A stretch of 18,781 bases of DNA from JBCDLI01 sp038745535. Lineage in GTDB: Bacteria; Pseudomonadota; Alphaproteobacteria; Rhizobiales; Rhizobiaceae. This document shows, piece after piece, positions 1 through 8,181 of this stretch. The DNA lies in contig JBCDLI010000050.1 in NCBI GenBank assembly GCA_038745535.1, forward strand, positions 1 through 18,781, in the 5' to 3' direction. The notes below the pieces were generated by a model. It was given only the letters and a program-made list of their open reading frames with translations, searched no databases and was not told the DNA's origin. Position numbers and translations under genes: made by a program. Each line of letters starts with the position of its first letter. Position 1 is the stretch's first letter.

Positions 1-879
1 GCGCAGAAAATCGTTGAGAACGCCGTGCGCGATCCGTTTGACCATTGGCTGACCGCAAATCCACAACAAGGCAATCGCCTACTTGAATGGGTGATGGAAC
101 GCGCCGATGAACGCCTCAAACGGCGCAAGGAGAAAGAAGTTAGTCGCAAATCCGCGGTGCGAAAACTCCGCCTGCCCGGCAAGTTGGCCGACTGCACACA
201 GAACTCTTCCGATGGTGCGGAGCTCTTTATTGTTGAGGGCGATTCTGCGGGCGGGTCCGCCAAGCAAGCACGCATGCGCGCGAAACAGGCCGTGCTTCCG
301 CTGCGCGGCAAAATCTTGAATGTCGCAAGTGCTGGTCGCGACAAGCTATCGGCCAATCAGCAAATCGCAGACATTATTCAAGCGCTTGGCGTCGGTACGC
401 GGACCAAATATCGCGATGCTGATTTGCGGTATGATCGCATCATCATCATGACCGATGCTGACGTCGACGGCGCGCACATCGCGTCGCTGCTTATCACGTT
501 CTTTTACCAAGAAATGCCCGACCTCATCCGCAATGGCCATCTCTATTTGGCCGTTCCACCCCTCTATAAACTGTCGTCCGGTGGAAGGTCATTCTATGCT
601 CGCGATGACGAGCATCGTGCAGAAATCATCGCGCGCGAGTTTAACGGCAAGAAAGTCGAAGTTAGCCGTTTCAAGGGGCTTGGCGAAATGCTTCCGGCCC
701 AACTTAAAGAGACGACGATGGACCCCGCTCGGCGTACGCTTCTTAGAATCGATGTTGATGAATTCGATCCTGCCCTCACGCGGCGCGCAGTTGACGATTT
801 GATGGGCACAAAGCCAGAAGCACGTTTCCGATTTATTCAGGAAAACGCTAAATTCGCCGCTGAGCAGCTTGATATCTAG
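1..879 (+). CDS. parE: DNA topoisomerase IV subunit B, C-terminal part (ParE, 5' truncated by window edge)
   Basis: ParE is the ATPase subunit of topoisomerase IV, which with ParC separates linked daughter chromosomes. The open frame runs in from base 1, so the N-terminal GHKL ATPase domain lies outside the window. What remains is the end of the transducer domain and the whole TOPRIM and C-terminal part. TOPRIM motifs are clear: EGDSAGGSA with the catalytic Glu, and TDADVDGAHI with the metal-binding Asp cluster. The PLRGKILNV block, the FKGLGEM block and the ETTMDP motif follow. GyrB is the alternative. The block from FFYQEMP to GHLYLAVPPLY and the ending GTKPEARFRFIQENA favour ParE. The TAG stop lies inside a CTAG palindrome that also holds the stop of the convergent DUF2336 gene. 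Confidence 0.93.
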   Translation, partial: AQKIVENAVRDPFDHWLTANPQQGNRLLEWVMERADERLKRRKEKEVSRKSAVRKLRLPGKLADCTQNSSDGAELFIVEGDSAGGSAKQARMRAKQAVLPLRGKILNVASAGRDKLSANQQIADIIQALGVGTRTKYRDADLRYDRIIIMTDADVDGAHIASLLITFFYQEMPDLIRNGHLYLAVPPLYKLSSGGRSFYARDDEHRAEIIAREFNGKKVEVSRFKGLGEMLPAQLKETTMDPARRTLLRIDVDEFDPALTRRAVDDLMGTKPEARFRFIQENAKFAAEQLDI

Positions 880-2021
880 GCCGCAGCGGCAGTCAACGCT
901 TTGGCGTGCTGGCGAGCATTGTCGCGTTTGGTCTCCAAATAAATCGAGCGCAGCAATCCTTGGATGTCATCGTTGGCCGCTGCTCGGTGATTTCCATGTC
1001 GGCTTTCCAATTTTTTCGCCAGAAGATACGTGACTTCTTGGGGTCCCATTGACAGCTTACCTTGAGCCACGTCGCGCCATATATTTACCGCATCGATGAA
1101 GATCGGACGCACGACGTCGGAGATGCCCGACTTGTGCAAAAGTGCTTCGAGTGGCGCGCGGCGATTTTGAACGAATACCGATGTGACCCGATCTGCGGTT
1201 TCGCCGCTCAGTCGTGCGAAGACGCGGCACACAAAGTCCATCTTTCCGAAACAGGCAGACCGAATAAGGAATGTCGTCGTCAGATCGCCATTGGCTTGCA
1301 TCTCAGCGATGAAAGCGTCGAAGTTTCCGTCATCCACGTGGTTTGTCAGGTGAATAAGATTTTTAGCCAATGCATCCGCGCATGCTCCTTCGGCTCGACT
1401 GGTGTCGCCCATCATGTTCGAAAGCGCACTTGATGAAAGTGCCGTACATACCTGCCGAATCAGCTGATAACGGGTGACAAGCTTGAGGTGCTTAGATGCT
1501 AGCAGCGCACCGCGCACATTGCTGTCGTCGCCGTGTCGCTTGGCGATAATATGCGCGATTTTGGCGTCCAATCGCGCGTTTGGATTATTTAGCAATTCGA
1601 GGCACGCGTCTGCGGTTCCAGTTTCCGCAAGCCGCGATGCCAGGCGACTTCCCACAACAGGTCTTTTCGCGATCAATACCTGTGTCGCTGCCGGTGCTGT
1701 TGATACAATTTGCTCAAGGTCATTTTCGGTGAGCACTGGGGACCGCGCAATTACAAAGGACGCAATGTCCGGTCTGTCTTTCGCGAGCGCTAGGATAATC
1801 TGAGGTGGCGCTTCCGGGCTCAAAGCGAGAGCTTCTGCAAAAGCAAGGCGCACCTTCGGGGAAGGGTCGTCGAGAAGAAGTGTCATCGCCGCCTCCGCGC
1901 CGCAGCGATCCTCAAACGCCAGATCACATTGAAGGTAAGTTCGGGCTAACGCGGAAGCTGCTGCCGCCCGCTTTGTGGATGTTGCGGTATCTTTCCAGCA
2001 TAGGAATCGTTGGGAAATCAT
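876..2021 (-). CDS. DUF2336 family protein
   Basis: This 381-residue protein matches the DUF2336 family of alphaproteobacteria, whose function is not established. Residues about 50-100 carry the family signature: a DDPSPKVRLAFAEALA block, then a stretch ending in RSPVLTENDL. This is the HEAT-like helical repeat typical of the family, and further alpha-helical repeats fill the rest. No signal peptide or membrane segment is seen. The ATG at 2021 has GAGG about five bases upstream, which supports this start. The last codons are alanine-rich. It lies 92 bp downstream of the flavin reductase gene on the same strand and may be read from that operon, but the gap holds a strong inverted repeat. Family assignment is from motif memory; a role in regulation or scaffolding would be speculation. 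Confidence 0.85.
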   Translation of the reverse strand: MISQRFLCWKDTATSTKRAAAASALARTYLQCDLAFEDRCGAEAAMTLLLDDPSPKVRLAFAEALALSPEAPPQIILALAKDRPDIASFVIARSPVLTENDLEQIVSTAPAATQVLIAKRPVVGSRLASRLAETGTADACLELLNNPNARLDAKIAHIIAKRHGDDSNVRGALLASKHLKLVTRYQLIRQVCTALSSSALSNMMGDTSRAEGACADALAKNLIHLTNHVDDGNFDAFIAEMQANGDLTTTFLIRSACFGKMDFVCRVFARLSGETADRVTSVFVQNRRAPLEALLHKSGISDVVRPIFIDAVNIWRDVAQGKLSMGPQEVTYLLAKKLESRHGNHRAAANDDIQGLLRSIYLETKRDNARQHAKALTAAAA

Positions 2022-2058
2022 GCACGCCTCACTCGGTTACAAACCAAAGCGTACCCAA

Positions 2059-2098
2059 CAAAAGTTTACGGTTGGTTCACCATGTTTGTGAACTTTTG
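2059..2098. repeat. Overlapping inverted repeats between flavin reductase and DUF2336 genes
   Basis: On the + strand CAAAAGTTTAC (2059-2069) is nearly complementary to GTGAACTTTTG (2088-2098), ten of eleven positions. A second left arm, GTTCAC (2075-2080), is perfectly complementary to GTGAAC (2088-2093) with a 7-base loop. The two stems use the same right arm and so exclude each other. There is no long T run, so a simple intrinsic terminator is not obvious. It may be an operator, an attenuator-like switch or a degenerate terminator. Confidence 0.5.
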
Positions 2099-2113
2099 GC
2101 CGCTGGTAAGGTT

Positions 2114-2719
2114 TCACTCTCCGGGACGCTTGGCCTCAAACGTTGACGTGATCTGCGCGAAGTCTCGATAGCCCAAGCGGGTTAAAGGTTTGGATTTGGA
2201 CACGTCGAAACGACCTTCAGATACGTACTGCTCTGCAATGTGAATGCCGACGACTTGTCCAAACACTGTCCAGGTATCCAGCTTTTTCTGATCCAAGTCG
2301 TGGAGCTGTTTCACTTCAATCACGCGACATTCCAGAACCGCCGGTGCGGATGCAACCATGGGGCAATCGATCCAGTAACAGTCGGTCTTGGACAAGCCAA
2401 ATTGCTCAAATTCGGATACCCCGCGTTCCAGCGGTGCGGAGGTGTCGTTCATCACTTCAAAATCACCGTCGCCAGTGAAATTGGCTGCGAACACCCCCGT
2501 TTCTCTTGCGAAAGTTACGCTGTCTTTTTGGCCCTCTGATGAGAACATTACAATCGGCGGTTTGCCGGCCACGGCGTTGTAAAAGCTGTATGGCGCGACG
2601 TTCTCCGCACCGCTTTTCGCACGGGTTGAAATCCAGCCAATCGGTCGTGGCGAAACGATCGCTTTGAACGGATCGTGGGTCAGCCCGTGAGCTTTATGAT
2701 TGCCCGGTTCAAACCGCAT
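2114..2719 (-). CDS. Flavin reductase family protein (FMN-binding split-barrel)
   Basis: The 201-residue product resembles the flavin reductase-like/DIM6-NTAB family, which uses NAD(P)H to reduce flavin or holds FMN in a split barrel. The N-terminal block SPRPIGWIST (about residues 23-32) and the following block from NVAPYSFY to PPIVMFS (about 40-60) are family hallmarks for flavin phosphate and ring contacts. The open frame extends upstream to 2902, but that part runs antiparallel through nothing recognisable and across the nitroreductase gene. The ATG at 2719 gives the usual family length and sits 7 bases after the nitroreductase stop, so this start was chosen. A weak GAGCGG precedes it. 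The two genes form an operon. Physiological substrate unknown. Confidence 0.88.
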   Translation of the reverse strand: MRFEPGNHKAHGLTHDPFKAIVSPRPIGWISTRAKSGAENVAPYSFYNAVAGKPPIVMFSSEGQKDSVTFARETGVFAANFTGDGDFEVMNDTSAPLERGVSEFEQFGLSKTDCYWIDCPMVASAPAVLECRVIEVKQLHDLDQKKLDTWTVFGQVVGIHIAEQYVSEGRFDVSKSKPLTRLGYRDFAQITSTFEAKRPGE

Positions 2720-2726
2720 TTGCCGC

Positions 2727-3305
2727 TCAATCTTCCAGATAACTTGTTTTGGCTGCAATATCTGGACGTGGCCGGTCTTCCATCGGACTCTCAATCGAAC
2801 CGAGATGGACCACCCCCGCAATACGTTCGTGTTCTTCAAGGCCGAGCAGCGCTCTGCCCTCAGCGTTATCGCACCACCAGCCAGATATCCAATTGGCGCC
2901 AAAGCCCATTGCAGTCGCTGCAGTCACAAGGTTCATGGTCGCTGCGCCCGCTGACAAAAACATTTCCCACTCTGGTATGCGTGGATGCTCAAGTGGTGTG
3001 TAGATGACCGCGACCGCCATCGGCGCGCGTGAAAGTCTGGTGCGTTCGCGCGCGTATTCTTCTTCGATTTTATCTGGAAAAACTCTGCGAGCGAGCGCTT
3101 CCAATTCCAGACCTATGCGTTCACCGGCTTTTCGTTTTATGACGAGAAATCGCCAGGGTTCCAAGCGCCCATGGTCAGGGACGCGCGCAGCAATTGTGAG
3201 CAAATCGGTCAGCTCCTCTTTTGAGGGGCCGGGGTCAGCCAGAAGGGAAAGAGCCGCCGACCGCCGCGTTTTTAAAAATGAAAGCGTCTCGTCACTACGT
3301 TGCAT
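2727..3305 (-). CDS. Nitroreductase family protein, YdjA-like
   Basis: This 192-residue protein fits the FMN-dependent nitroreductase superfamily, closest in pattern to the small YdjA-type members. RRS at residues 14-16 is the FMN-phosphate contact. RVPDHGRLEPWRF (41-53) is the typical YdjA signature, and the later GFGANWISGW block completes the flavin site. Length is normal. The ATG at 3305 has AGGAG six bases upstream. The gene is first in an operon with the flavin reductase, with a 7-bp gap. A flavin-dependent reductase pair suggests reduction of nitro, quinone or enone compounds, but neither substrate nor physiological role can be read from the sequence. Confidence 0.88.
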   Translation of the reverse strand: MQRSDETLSFLKTRRSAALSLLADPGPSKEELTDLLTIAARVPDHGRLEPWRFLVIKRKAGERIGLELEALARRVFPDKIEEEYARERTRLSRAPMAVAVIYTPLEHPRIPEWEMFLSAGAATMNLVTAATAMGFGANWISGWWCDNAEGRALLGLEEHERIAGVVHLGSIESPMEDRPRPDIAAKTSYLED

Positions 3306-3394
3306 CTGCGTCTCCTGCTCTTTGGTATTTGAGCATTAATCTTGAAAATGCCACGTAAATCGGGTCTCAAAGACGCTCACGGGAGGGATCGACC

Positions 3395-4333
3395 ATGTTT
3401 CGAACAGCTTTGACCATTTTCGCGCCGCTGTTTTTAATCGTGGCCGCGCAGGCGCAAACTGTTGATCCACTTGATTCGATTAATATTCCTGGCATCACCA
3501 ATTACGCGCCGTCGCAGCGCACATCGCCTCTGATAGACAGAACGAATGCCGGCGAATTGCTTCTGGACGCCGTTCTGACCGTTGATTCTGAACCGCTGTC
3601 CGACGGGATCGTTTGGCGGATTTATAATTCTGAGATGGTGCCGGGAGAGGACTCGCTGCGGCTTGTCGCAAAATCCAAAGGCGGCGGAGGTCGTTTCTTA
3701 CTGGAACGCGGAGACTATATCATCCACGCGGCTTTTGGCCGGGCTACAGCCACAAAAAAAGTAAGTGTCGGCGGTGAGACGCTTAACGATGTGCTGGTTC
3801 TCGATGCCGGTGGCCTCTTGCTCGATGCTGAACTACCAGACGGCACATCTCCGCGTTCTGAACTGCTGCGATTTGATGTTTTTTCCATCAACGAGTCTAC
3901 CGGTGAACACACGCTCGTAATTCCGTCAGTTCAGCAAAGACATCTGGTTCGGCTACCCGCTGGAACATATCATGTGAAATCAACTTACGGGTCACACAAC
4001 GCGGAGATTCGCGCCGATCTACGGGTTGAGCCGGGAAAGACCGTTGAGGCGACAATTAAACATCAAGCCGCCTATGCAGCTTTCGAGTTAGTACGCGAAG
4101 TCGGGGGCCTACCGCTCGCAGACACAGCTTGGTCGATCTACACGCCATCTGGCGACATTATCGTTGAACACGCAGGACCAAGTCCGTCTGCTATTCTGGC
4201 GGCGGGCACGTACACCGTGATTGCTGAAAACCGTGACCGAATTTTTGAGCGCGAAGTGGAAATTCAGGGCGGCGCTGATCTCGAAATCGAAATTCTTGCT
4301 ACCGGTGGCTACGACCGAACCGACGAAGGTTGA
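3395..4333 (+). CDS. Secreted protein with three beta-sandwich (carboxypeptidase-regulatory-like) repeats
   Basis: The 312-residue product begins with a Sec signal peptide: Arg near the N-terminus, a hydrophobic core, and AQA before Gln21. After a linker come three related modules at about residues 53-136, 140-222 and 226-302. Each ends in a recognisable hairpin: ERGDYIIHAAFGRA, PAGTYHVKSTYGSH, and AAGTYTVIAENRD, followed by a charged strand and a Gly turn. This GxY-centred pattern is typical of carboxypeptidase regulatory-like or prealbumin-like Ig folds. No catalytic motif or anchor is seen, so a periplasmic or surface binding role is only an inference. GGGAGGG lies just upstream of the ATG. 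The 3' end overlaps the convergent acyltransferase gene by 25 nt. Confidence 0.82.
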   Translation: MFRTALTIFAPLFLIVAAQAQTVDPLDSINIPGITNYAPSQRTSPLIDRTNAGELLLDAVLTVDSEPLSDGIVWRIYNSEMVPGEDSLRLVAKSKGGGGRFLLERGDYIIHAAFGRATATKKVSVGGETLNDVLVLDAGGLLLDAELPDGTSPRSELLRFDVFSINESTGEHTLVIPSVQQRHLVRLPAGTYHVKSTYGSHNAEIRADLRVEPGKTVEATIKHQAAYAAFELVREVGGLPLADTAWSIYTPSGDIIVEHAGPSPSAILAAGTYTVIAENRDRIFEREVEIQGGADLEIEILATGGYDRTDEG

Positions 4334-5169
4334 GAGTTTTTCACGGAAGGCGGCGCAAGCGAAAATACCGCGTTTTGTAAATATTTTAGCAGCTGCGCGC
4401 GGTCGGTCATCTTAGACAGCTGATCGGCTGTGATCGTTTCACCGATGGTCGCGTGAATTTGCTTTCCGTAAAGCCGTTGAAATTCCCGGATAAGCATTGA
4501 GGTGCGTAACGTCAGCGAAAAACGACTGGCCAAGTGGAAAAGCCAGCCATTCTGACCCTGAAAATGCACCGGGATGACGTTCGCATTGGCCGATTGTACG
4601 AGGCGAGCAACAAACATTTTCCACGGTAGATCGACGGCCTTTCCGACACCTTTTGGCGCGGTGGCGACGCCACCGGACGGGAAAATGATAATCGTGACGC
4701 CTTCTTTTGAGAGACGAACGGCCTCACGTCTTGTTTGGAGATTTAGGGCAATCGCTTCCTTGGTTTCCTCAAACGAGATCGGCAAAGAATAGGGCCTGAT
4801 CTCCGGGACCTTGAGAAGATCGTTGTTTATGATCACCCGAAATGGTCGATTGATTTGCTCCGCAAGGGACAAAAATGCGATACCATCACCAATCCCGTAT
4901 GGGTGATTTGCTATCATAACAAGCGGACCGGAGGGCAGATTGAATGGCGGCCATGTGCCGCCAGCAACCAATTCGACCTCAATCAGCTTCAACATCTCTG
5001 TGAAGATTGTTTCGCTTTTGCCGAAGATCTCAGTACGCCATTGGTCATAAAGATCGGCGAGACGTTCGCGACCGGAGAGGTTTTCTACGCCACGAATAAG
5101 AACCTGTTTCCAAACAGGATCGGTGGGCCGTGCGTAGGACAGTTCGGCAAAGCGGATTTCACGACCCAT
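4309..5169 (-). CDS. Lysophospholipid acyltransferase family protein (PlsC-like)
   Basis: The 286-residue protein looks like a glycerolipid-type acyltransferase, which moves an acyl chain from ACP or CoA to a lyso-lipid or related acceptor. Motif I is ANHPYGIGDG, with His89 and Asp95. That is His-X5-Asp, one residue longer than the classical His-X4-Asp, though I recall similar NHPxGIxDG forms in alphaproteobacterial members. FPSGGVAT (163-170) stands where motif III normally is, and VIPVHFQGQNG (198-208) where motif IV is. No long membrane helix is evident. The ATG at 5169 has GGGGAG six bases upstream. The gene ends inside the convergent repeat-protein gene. The acceptor substrate cannot be named. 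Confidence 0.8.
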   Translation of the reverse strand: MGREIRFAELSYARPTDPVWKQVLIRGVENLSGRERLADLYDQWRTEIFGKSETIFTEMLKLIEVELVAGGTWPPFNLPSGPLVMIANHPYGIGDGIAFLSLAEQINRPFRVIINNDLLKVPEIRPYSLPISFEETKEAIALNLQTRREAVRLSKEGVTIIIFPSGGVATAPKGVGKAVDLPWKMFVARLVQSANANVIPVHFQGQNGWLFHLASRFSLTLRTSMLIREFQRLYGKQIHATIGETITADQLSKMTDRAQLLKYLQNAVFSLAPPSVKNSQPSSVRS

Positions 5170-5259
5170 TTCTGTCTCCCCAGTTTGAGTGCGCAGCTTC
5201 TAGATTGTCGTGATATCAAAGTTGTGACAGCACAAAACCCATACCAAACTGCACTTTTG

Positions 5260-7218
5260 CTAGCGGCGTTTCAAATCAGGTGGTGTCGCCTCGTCGATCA
5301 GCATGGTCTTAGCCTCAGCGAGGGGCATAAGAGTTTGGTCGCGTGACCCGAGCCTTCGGATGTTGACTGCGTTCTCTTCGGCCTCGCGCTTACCAACAAC
5401 GACAATCACTGGCACCTTCTGTAACGAATGTTCGCGCACCTTGTAATTGATCTTCTCGTTTCGGAAATCTGTGCGGACGTCTAGGCCAGCGGCTTTCAGT
5501 TCCGCCGCCACTTGTTCGCCATAGCTGTCTGCGTCCGATGTGATAGTGGCGACAACAACTTGCGTTGGCGCTAGCCACAGTGGGAAATGCCCTGCGTAGT
5601 TCTCCAGCATCATGCCAAGGAACCGTTCAAGCGATCCGCCTATCGCACGGTGGATCATCACGGGCTGCTTCTTCTCGGAATCGGCCCCGATATAAAACAT
5701 GCCAAACCGCTCGGGCAGATTGAAGTCCACTTGCGTGGTGCCACACTGCCAGTCACGACCGATTGCGTCCTTCAACGTGTATTCGAATTTTGGACCGTAG
5801 AACGTGCCCTCACCTTCATTGATACCAATGGAAATCCGAGGATCGCTGGCCGCCATCTTATCCAGTGCGCTGCGCAGGATCTCCTCTGAATGATCCCATG
5901 CTGCGTCGGTGCCGACACGTTTTTCAGGACGCGTCGCGAGTTTTACCTCAACTTTGTCAAAGCCGAAATCTTCGTAGACGCTCATCATGAGATCGTTGAT
6001 TTTGAGTATCTCATCTTCAAGCTGGTCTTCGGTACAGAATACGTGCGCATCATCTTGGGTGAAGCCGCGAACACGCATGAGGCCGTGAAGCGCGCCCGAT
6101 GGCTCGTACCGATGCACGAGACCAAATTCAGCCATGCGCACTGGCAAGTCGCGGTAACTCTTCAAGCCGTGTTTGAAGATTTGGATATTGCCGGGACAGT
6201 TCATTGGCTTGAGAGCGAACGTCCGCTGGTCATCGGCTTCGGGGTCAGCGGAACGCACACCAAACATGTTCTCTTTATACCAGCCCCAATGGCCCGACGT
6301 TTCCCAGAGATCGGACACCAGTATTTGCGGTGTGCTGACCTCCTCGTAATCATCTTTTATTCGACGACGCATATACGCGAGCAGGTTCTGGAAGACCTTC
6401 CAGCCCTCGCTGTGCCAGAAGACGACGCCCGGGCCTTCTTCCTGGAAATGAAACAGGTCCATCTCGCGCCCGAGCTTACGATGGTCGCGTTTTTCCGCCT
6501 CTTCAAGCATCTTTAGATGCGCGTCGAGCTGCTCTTTGTCCGCCCAAGCTGTGCCGTAAATGCGCGTGAGCATCTCGTTGTCGGAATCGCCACGCCAGTA
6601 AGCGCCGGCAACCTTCATGAGCTTGAAGCCATCACCAATCTGCCCGGTCGATTGCATGTGCGGCCCACGGCAGAGATCAAACCACTCGCCCTGTCGGTAG
6701 ATTTTAACATCTTCGCCTTCCGGGATCGCGTCGACGAGTTCCACCTTGTAGGTTTCACCCATCTCGGTGAAGACCTCTTTTGCCTTCTCGCGCGACCAGA
6801 CTTCCTTCGTGAATTTGTCATTGCGTTTGATGATCTGCTGCATCTTCTTTTCGATTTTTGGCAGATCGTCCGGCGTGAATGGTTCATCTTTTGCGAAGTC
6901 GTAAAAGAAGCCGTTCTCGATGACTGGGCCGATGGTGACTTGCGTGCCCGGCCAAATTTCTTGCACTGCTTCTGCCATAACATGCGCGCAGTCGTGGCGG
7001 ATTAATTCCAGCGCGCGCGGATCATCACGGCCTATGAACTCAATCGCCCCACCAGTCACGGGATCAGACAGATCTTTGACCTCGCCCTCAATGGCCATAG
7101 CGAGGGACTTCTTGGCTAGCGATTTAGAAATTGCTTCGGCAACTTCGCGCCCGGTCGTGCCAGTGCTGTAGTCGCGCTTCGAATTATCGGGAAAAATCAG
7201 TTGGACAGCATCGCCCAT
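5260..7218 (-). CDS. thrS: Threonine--tRNA ligase
   Basis: ThrRS charges tRNA-Thr in the cytoplasm and edits mis-charged Ser-tRNA. The 652-residue protein has all domains in order: TGS (about 1-62), the second additional/editing domain with HDCAH (His75, His79) and CRGPH (Cys183, His187), the class II catalytic core, and a C-terminal anticodon-binding domain from about 550. The catalytic zinc ligands are visible as Cys341 in MNCPG, His392 in DDAHVF and His523 in MIHRAIGGS. The open frame reaches 7296, but the ATG at 7218 has a strong AGGAG seven bases upstream and gives the normal MGDAVQLIFPD beginning. It stands alone on the minus strand, 90 bp from the acyltransferase gene. Confidence 0.97.
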   Translation of the reverse strand: MGDAVQLIFPDNSKRDYSTGTTGREVAEAISKSLAKKSLAMAIEGEVKDLSDPVTGGAIEFIGRDDPRALELIRHDCAHVMAEAVQEIWPGTQVTIGPVIENGFFYDFAKDEPFTPDDLPKIEKKMQQIIKRNDKFTKEVWSREKAKEVFTEMGETYKVELVDAIPEGEDVKIYRQGEWFDLCRGPHMQSTGQIGDGFKLMKVAGAYWRGDSDNEMLTRIYGTAWADKEQLDAHLKMLEEAEKRDHRKLGREMDLFHFQEEGPGVVFWHSEGWKVFQNLLAYMRRRIKDDYEEVSTPQILVSDLWETSGHWGWYKENMFGVRSADPEADDQRTFALKPMNCPGNIQIFKHGLKSYRDLPVRMAEFGLVHRYEPSGALHGLMRVRGFTQDDAHVFCTEDQLEDEILKINDLMMSVYEDFGFDKVEVKLATRPEKRVGTDAAWDHSEEILRSALDKMAASDPRISIGINEGEGTFYGPKFEYTLKDAIGRDWQCGTTQVDFNLPERFGMFYIGADSEKKQPVMIHRAIGGSLERFLGMMLENYAGHFPLWLAPTQVVVATITSDADSYGEQVAAELKAAGLDVRTDFRNEKINYKVREHSLQKVPVIVVVGKREAEENAVNIRRLGSRDQTLMPLAEAKTMLIDEATPPDLKRR

Positions 7219-7329
7219 GACAGAGCTCCTTTTCCAGTCCCGCCTACGAATGCGGGTGGTTTGTGTGTGCAAATGCGATAGCGAGGTGCGCCGCAAAAGT
7301 GAAGGGCCAACTCTGTGAGTTGGAAACGC

Positions 7330-8064
7330 CTATTGGCCGTAGGTCACGCCATCCACTTCGAAGCTTAGGATGTGCATCTGCGTTCGGTCCCGCCAGTCTT
7401 CACGCACCGAAAATCGGACGGTTCGCAGCTGGCCAAAATTCTCAAAGTCGGCACGCACTGTGTATAGCCCGCGCAATGGCGGTATGTCTGGGTCAAATCG
7501 GACGCTAAGTTTCGAGATTTGCGAATCCTGCCCGCCAATGATCGGGTCGGCCCCTAACCAACCGGGATCAATGTTTGGTATGATTGCACTGTCGAAGAAT
7601 TGCTCAGCGTAAGGTGATTGCAACGGCGAAGGACCGCCGCTTTCCTGTGCGATGACGGCGTCCATCAGCTCATTTACGAGACCAATGGCGCGACGGTCTG
7701 TTCTCACGCCCGCCACTACACCGGTATCTTCCCGCAAAAATCTTCCCGCTACCCACCCTTTTTCACCACTTGGAGCGTGGAAGATGAAACACCATCGCGC
7801 AGGCAGCGCTACGCGTTCTGCTTCGCTTAATGCATCGAGATCGCCGAGTGTGTAATACGGAACACATGCAAGATTTCGCAACGCGCGGGCACCGGGCGGC
7901 AGGGAGCCGATGACCGGATAATCGGTTCCCGGCCCCATGCGCACATTCAACCGGTCACCGGCCTCAATGCCAGCCACTTGCCATGCCTCCGGGCCGTCTG
8001 CCTCGGCAAATGCGGCGTCAACGAGCGCGATGAACGAGAGAAACAAGGCCGCGAAACGGGTCAT
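7330..8064 (-). CDS. Exported SH3-domain protein with uncharacterised C-terminal region
   Basis: The 244-residue product starts with a signal peptide (MTRFAALFLSFIALVDAAFA, cut near residue 20). A bacterial SH3 domain follows at about 27-110, shown by RLNVRMGPGTDYPVIGSLPPG and the closing GWVAGRFL; Cys67 and Cys92 lie within it and could form a disulfide. Such domains usually sit in the periplasm and bind peptidoglycan or other ligands. Residues about 115-244 form a second domain I cannot name. ATG 8064 is preferred over the longer frame to 8112, because GGAGG lies five bases before it and the signal peptide begins there. The gene diverges from bciA across 117 bp. Confidence 0.8.
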   Translation of the reverse strand: MTRFAALFLSFIALVDAAFAEADGPEAWQVAGIEAGDRLNVRMGPGTDYPVIGSLPPGARALRNLACVPYYTLGDLDALSEAERVALPARWCFIFHAPSGEKGWVAGRFLREDTGVVAGVRTDRRAIGLVNELMDAVIAQESGGPSPLQSPYAEQFFDSAIIPNIDPGWLGADPIIGGQDSQISKLSVRFDPDIPPLRGLYTVRADFENFGQLRTVRFSVREDWRDRTQMHILSFEVDGVTYGQ

Positions 8065-8181
8065 GCAAACCTCCGTGAAAGATGTCTTCAAAGGCAAGCA
8101 GACTTTGCGCAAAACTCAATCACCCAAATAGGCGATGCGATATGGTTTGGTACGCGGTGAAGGCAAAGCTATAGCGAGGCC

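Noticed and set aside
1..879. GyrB instead of ParE
   Set aside because: The motif spacing and the FFYQEMP and KPEARFRFIQENA blocks are those of ParE.
2720..2902. Longer N-terminus for the flavin reductase
   Set aside because: The extra 61 residues overlap the nitroreductase in another frame and match nothing in the family.
5890..7005. Two long + strand frames (208 and 162 codons)
   Set aside because: They are antisense to conserved thrS codons, with no family resemblance and no ribosome site.
8065..8181. A PpsR/CrtJ (TGT-N12-ACA) operator ahead of bciA
   Set aside because: The gap has a single TGT and no ACA at the needed spacing.
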